Made by a program: the position numbers and the translations under genes
Origin: Triplophysa rosa
Lineage: Eukaryota > Chordata > Actinopteri > Cypriniformes > Nemacheilidae
Direction of reading: 5' to 3'
Assembly: GCF_024868665.1 (NCBI RefSeq)
Contig: NC_079898.1
Coordinates: 4,382,149-4,446,148 of the forward strand
DNA: 64,000 bases
Shown here: positions 55,201 through 61,200 of the stretch, piece after piece
Position numbering within the stretch: the stretch's first letter is position 1
How the letters are laid out: each line of letters opens with the position of its first letter
Notes under the pieces: model-generated
Told to the model about the DNA's origin: nothing
Databases searched by the model: none
What the model saw: only the letters and a program-made list of their open reading frames with translations

Positions 55201-58200
55201 TTATCGCCCACAGGGGGACTCTTTTCTGTATTCAGTTAACTATTCTGTTTCTTAGACTCCATAGTGTCTTTTTGCACAAGAACCAGATTTCTTGCCATAG
55301 TAATTAAATGTTCAAGTATTCCATTGCTAGTCCATTAGGGTTACTTTACAGTAACATTTCTGAAGGGGAAATTGTGGGTTACTTCTGGAATTGTACAAAA
55401 TGAATGAAAATAAATGAAAGTTTGAATATATATTATATTATATTATATTCATATTATTGTGACTCACCGACTGTCTCTTGAATCTCATCTGGATTGGACA
55501 GCAGATCGCCTTCTGCAGTGATCACAGCCTCAGCTGCTTTTCTCAGTGTGTCAACTGCAGACTGATGGTTTGTGGTCTGCCTTTGAAGACTCTGAAAGAG
55601 ACCAGTGTCCATTAGAATCAATGTTTTCAATATTATCTATTAGTGAAATCAATTACCCTAAAAGCAAAGCATCATACTGTTTCTATTCTACATCCATCTC
55701 AATACACCATATAACACTGAAGGGGTCACAGTGTTTGCTATAAGGTTTTAAACAAGGTCAGAGACAAGGTCACTAAACTCCTAAAGAACAAAAACACAAC
55801 ATGAATACATTTTCTTTCAGTGAATGTGAGCTAAGTCCGCTGAATGCAGTCTGAGCGCATCATGGGACATGTAATCGATTTAAGTGTTATTTGCCATTGT
55901 CTGCTTCTGTATCCAGATTTGCACAACAAGCAAATCTCATTAAATCTGTGCTGTTATTTGTGTTCCGGTGCATGGCATGTATTTAGGTCTATAAATAGCT
56001 CTGTTGTGGCTGAAAATGCTTTATATGGACAGATGTGAGTAATGTCAAATGATGACATCCAGGCCCAGTTTAAAGGGATAGACCATCAAAAATGAAAAGT
56101 CTGTCTTCCTTTACCCAACCTCAAGTTGTTCCATATCTGTATACATTTTTTTGTTCTGTTGAACACAAAGAAAAATGGATGAATGTTAGCAACTGATATT
56201 TCTAGGACACCATTAACTACTATAGTAGAAACAATTATTGTATTTTTTGTTGTTGTTGTTGTTCTGTTAAACACAAAATAAGATATTTTGAAGAATTTAG
56301 AAAAACAGTTCTGGGGCACCTTTGACTGCAATTTTTTGACTACCCCAGAAATGTCAGTTGCTAACATTCTTCCAAATATCTTTCTTTGTGTTCAACAGAA
56401 CAAAGAACTTTATACAGGTTTGCAACTACTCGAGGATGAGTAATTCATGACAGAATTTTAATTTTTGGGTGGAGTATCCCTTTAAGACTATACATAATTA
56501 TTGTATGAAAACAGCTTTTGTCAAATCTTGGTGCTCATGCCTTGGTTTCCTCCAGCTGTCTCTGTAATGTTTGTGGATCTCCAGCGATGGGTTCAGACTG
56601 CTGTCTTCTGGACTCTTGCTCAGAATCATTGAGCCACTTCACCAGAGATCCGCTGGCATCTTCATACCTCCTGTACCTCTCCACAACATCTCTGAGATTG
56701 TTTCCAAGATGATTACACTGAAATATACAAGATGTATGACTCAGATTATTATTCTGATTCACATAGTCTCACACATTAAATCTATTTTGTGTGTGTGGAG
56801 AGTAAGATAAAAAAACAGTGACCGTCCATGAGAGGAAAAGTGGATTCAGAGAATGGATGAAATAAGGATGTATTTTATTAATTCTAGTAAAAAAAATCCA
56901 GAAAGGGTTATGTTTGTTCATGTTGGTAAGTCGCTTGAGTCGCTTTTGGATAAAGGAATCTGCCAAATGCAGAGAAATAATATAATTATAAGAAATGATA
57001 TTAAAAAATTACAATAAATTACAATGTAAAAAATCTAGTTTAAATGAGAAATATCACCGAAAATAAAGAAACTGAGAAATAAAATGTCACATTGTAAATA
57101 ATAGTAATGGTCCTCAACAGATTGGAACTTTAGTGAAAACATTAGTGGACAAATGTTGCCATCTGTTGGTGGGAACTGAAAAGTGCTTCACTCATTCATT
57201 CATACCAAAACGGAACAATCTGTCAATTTTCAAATCAATATTCTTAAAATATCTTCACCATTTCACCAAAAACGTAATTGAAATGGCTCCATTTATAAAT
57301 GTGAATATATATACTGTACCTACTGGCAGAATAAAAGTCTACCTGCGTGTGCAGAGCTTTGTAACTGCTGGCAGCAGAGTCCAACTTTTCTTTCACCGCG
57401 GCACAAGTCCCAGACATGTCAATCGCCGGCAGGCCGTCCGTACCGCCAGATTCACCGCGATGACAACCCCGTGCTGCCTCCAGCACCTTCTGACCTGAGA
57501 TGGTGATGAAGCGCAGGTCTCCTTTATGACAGATGACATCCTCAGAGAAACTCTTCTGTCTCTGTAGATTATTACTCAGGGTGTCCAGACCCGCAGCGGG
57601 CGTTCCCATCTCCTCCACCCGCTCCTGTGCCTGCTTCAGCCACGTCTCGAACTCATCACAGTCGCCCTGGAACTTCTGCAGCTCCTCTTGAACAGACTGG
57701 ACTTGTTTCATCTGCTGCTCAGCCCGGGTGAGAGAGGCATCGTAGCGACCTTTCAGTTCTTTAATGTCCCTCTGGAGCTTCTCTTTCTCAGCGGGCGACA
57801 GCACCTGAGCCTGTTTGTCCAGCAAAGCCTGCGCTGACTGTGTGGCTATAATCAGATCCTGCTGCTGAGACAAGATCTCCTTATGATGGGCCTGCACATA
57901 CACACAAGTAGATTAATTTTGATTTATTGTGATTATATGGCACAAAGAAATACTTGATTCTGATTGGTCAACTGTTTATCTGACAGCTTTTCCAAACAAA
58001 CCATTTCTTGTAAACCTTTCTTACTTAAATATTTCATAGCAACACAACTCATAGTTGTCTTGTATTGTGAAAGAAAAGTTGCCCCTTTCATTCTTCGAGA
58101 GAGTGGGGAAATTGCACATTATTTATGAGTGTGAAGTACATAAGCATGTACGTACTTGAACGCGATCATACTGCTTATCTAAGTCCAGGGCTTTGCTGTC

Positions 58201-61200
58201 TTGGTCTTCAGAGGCGTCTAGACGTGCGTTATCTGTAGCGTCTAAAGCGTTTCCATTAGGATCATCTCCCTCTTCTATTATTCTGTTCAGTGATGTCTTC
58301 TCCGGCATGTTTCCATTCTGTTTGAGCATCTGGTCTTTTTGCACTCCACCCATTTCTTTCTCTTTTCCGATGTTGGAGATCCAGCCCAGAAGATTTTCAA
58401 TCTTATTTTTGCTCTCTTCAAGCTGCTCAACAGCTGCTACCTGTAATGTTCCACACACATCTGAATGAAATCCAAAGCCTCTGTAAATAACAGGTAATCA
58501 AATATACATTTAAGAAGTTTTACATTATCAATACAGAGCAACAGCGAGAGGGCACATTTCAGCAGCTTTGGTTCCAGAAGCCCTGACTTTAGAGTATAAA
58601 AATTAGGGATGTGACAATATCAAAATCTCACAAAGTCCACAGTGCGGTATTTTTGCAATATTTAAAATGATAACCGATGACTTAGAAATGTGCCATAAGC
58701 ATCCTCTTTTCTTTCTCCTCTACTCATAACAGTTGCTTAGAGGTATGAGTTATAGTATAAGATGGGTCAAATGACCTAAAAATCCCTTTTATAAAATAAA
58801 ATCATTGCACCAGATGGACCTTGCCAAAGGTAACATCTATTATTTTTTCTAACATTCTCATTAGTTTCATACAGTCATGTGACCACGGTAGTATTGAGAC
58901 AATTTTGCTATTGCGATAACACGATATCGATAATATTGTTACATCCCTAATAAAAATATATTATAAATTTATAGCAAATTGGTTATAACTATGGAACTAT
59001 ATAAGTATAGCGACTTTATTCTCATAATTCATGCATCCTGGCAGGTAATACATTATAGCTAGAAATCCTTTTCTTCATAGAGAAAATGAAGAGTATTGTT
59101 GTCTGCTGTTGCACTCGTTTGGAAATATTTTTAGTTTTGTTCTCCAACCTTTTCAGTCTCTTGCTTAATGGCAATTGTCAACACTTTGTCCAGATCTTTC
59201 CTGGACTCTTCTGCTGTCTGGTTAAGCAGATTCGCCTTGCTCTTCAGTTTTTCCAGTTTGTTCTCAAGAGCCAATATCTGCTCTGGACTGAGTTTACTGC
59301 GATTCTCTTCCAGGAACTTTTGAGTGCTGCTCATGACTTCATTGAGGGCATTGGCATTGGCCTGCAGGTCTTTCTGTAGAGCCTAAAGGATCACAGAGAG
59401 AGAATTTACCTTAGATGCATTTGGCTGATGGTTTTATCCATGTACATTCAAGTGAAACATTTTATTAGTCAAGAGTTTCCCAATATCTCTGCCATTGAAG
59501 GAGTAGTTCACTTCAAATTTGTCCCCATTGACTTTCCATAGTAGGAATAAAAATACTATGGAAAGTGAATGGGGGCAAATTTTGCAGTGAACTACTCCTT
59601 TAAGGCATTATTGAGAGAAACATGTCTGATGTATGAAACCTGATGCATCAATACTACAATTACCATACCAATACTACTAGTATCTAATAGAATATTCTGT
59701 TATTTTACTATTATACTATATTATACTGTACAGTAAACAATTGTAATATTACTTACTAGGCACACTTGCATATAAATAAACTGCACATTTGTATATTATT
59801 TATACACTGACCACAATTAGAAACGCAACACTTTTATTTTTGCCCCCATTTTTCATGAGCTGATCTCAAAGATCTAAGTCTTTTTCTATGTACACAAAAG
59901 GCCTATTGTCTCAAATATTGTTCACAAATCTGTCTAAATCTGTATTAGTGAGCACTTCTCCTTTGCCGAGATAATCCATCCACCTCACAGGTGTGGCATA
60001 TCAAGATGCTGATTAGACAGCATGATTATTGCACAGGTGTGCCTCACACCGCATCCTAACCAAACGCGACACGACGCTGCGACACGCGATAAAAGGTATC
60101 TTTTCCATGTTAACCAGAGGTTTTGTCCTAACCAGCCGCGACAGCGCTGCGCAACGAGCAACGGCCGTTTCTATTTTAGAAACGGTTTCTATTTCTGCGA
60201 CGTCGCAGCTGACAGCTCCGCCCACACAACGGTCTCATTCGATGTAAGTTCTGCACCTCATGAATATTAATCACCAAACATGGATGAGGACAGGCTACTG
60301 TATATACGTTTGATTACATATGTTTCGATTCTAAAATCATAGCATAGCTTCCGGTGAGGCATCACTGAAGTCATGAGAACAGGACGCATCTCTCTTTGTG
60401 CACTCTTCAGCTACAGCGTGCGAGGCTGCGTGGACAGGGAAAAACTGTTCGGATTGGCTGTGTTTTGTGATTGATTGTTGCGTCCCGCCCCCTTTTCGCG
60501 TTCAATATGGACAAACAAATTGCTTATCGCAGGAATTTCATCGCATCGTGTTTGGTTAGGATGCGGTGTTAGGCTGGCCACAATAAAAGGCCACACTAAA
60601 ATGTGCAGTTTTACTGTATTGGGGGGAGGTCCAGAAATCAATCAGTATCTGGTGTGACCACCATTTGCCTCACGCAGTGCAACACATCTCCTTCGCATAG
60701 AGTTGACCAGGTTGTTGATTGTGGCCTGTGGAATGTTGGTCCACTCCTCTTCAATGGCTGTGCGAAGTTGCTGGATATTGGCAGGAACTGGAACACGCTG
60801 TCGTATATGCCGATCCAGAGCATCCCAAACATGCTCAATGGGTGACATGTCTGGTGAGTATGCTGGCCATGCAAGAACTGGGATGCTTTTCAGCTTCCAG
60901 GAATTGTGTACAGATCCTTGCAACATGGGGCCGTGCATTATCATGCTGCAACATGAAGTGATGGTCGTGGATGGATGGCACAACAATGGGCCTCAGGATC
61001 TCGTCACGGTATCTCTGTGCATTCAAAATGCCATCAATAAAATGCACCTGTGTTTGTTGTCCATAACATACACCTGCCCATACCATAACCCCACTGCCAC
61101 CATGGGCCACTCGATCCACAACGTCGACATTGGTAAAACCGCTCACCCACACGACGCCATACACGCTGTCTGCCATCTGCCCTGTACAGTGAAAACCGGG

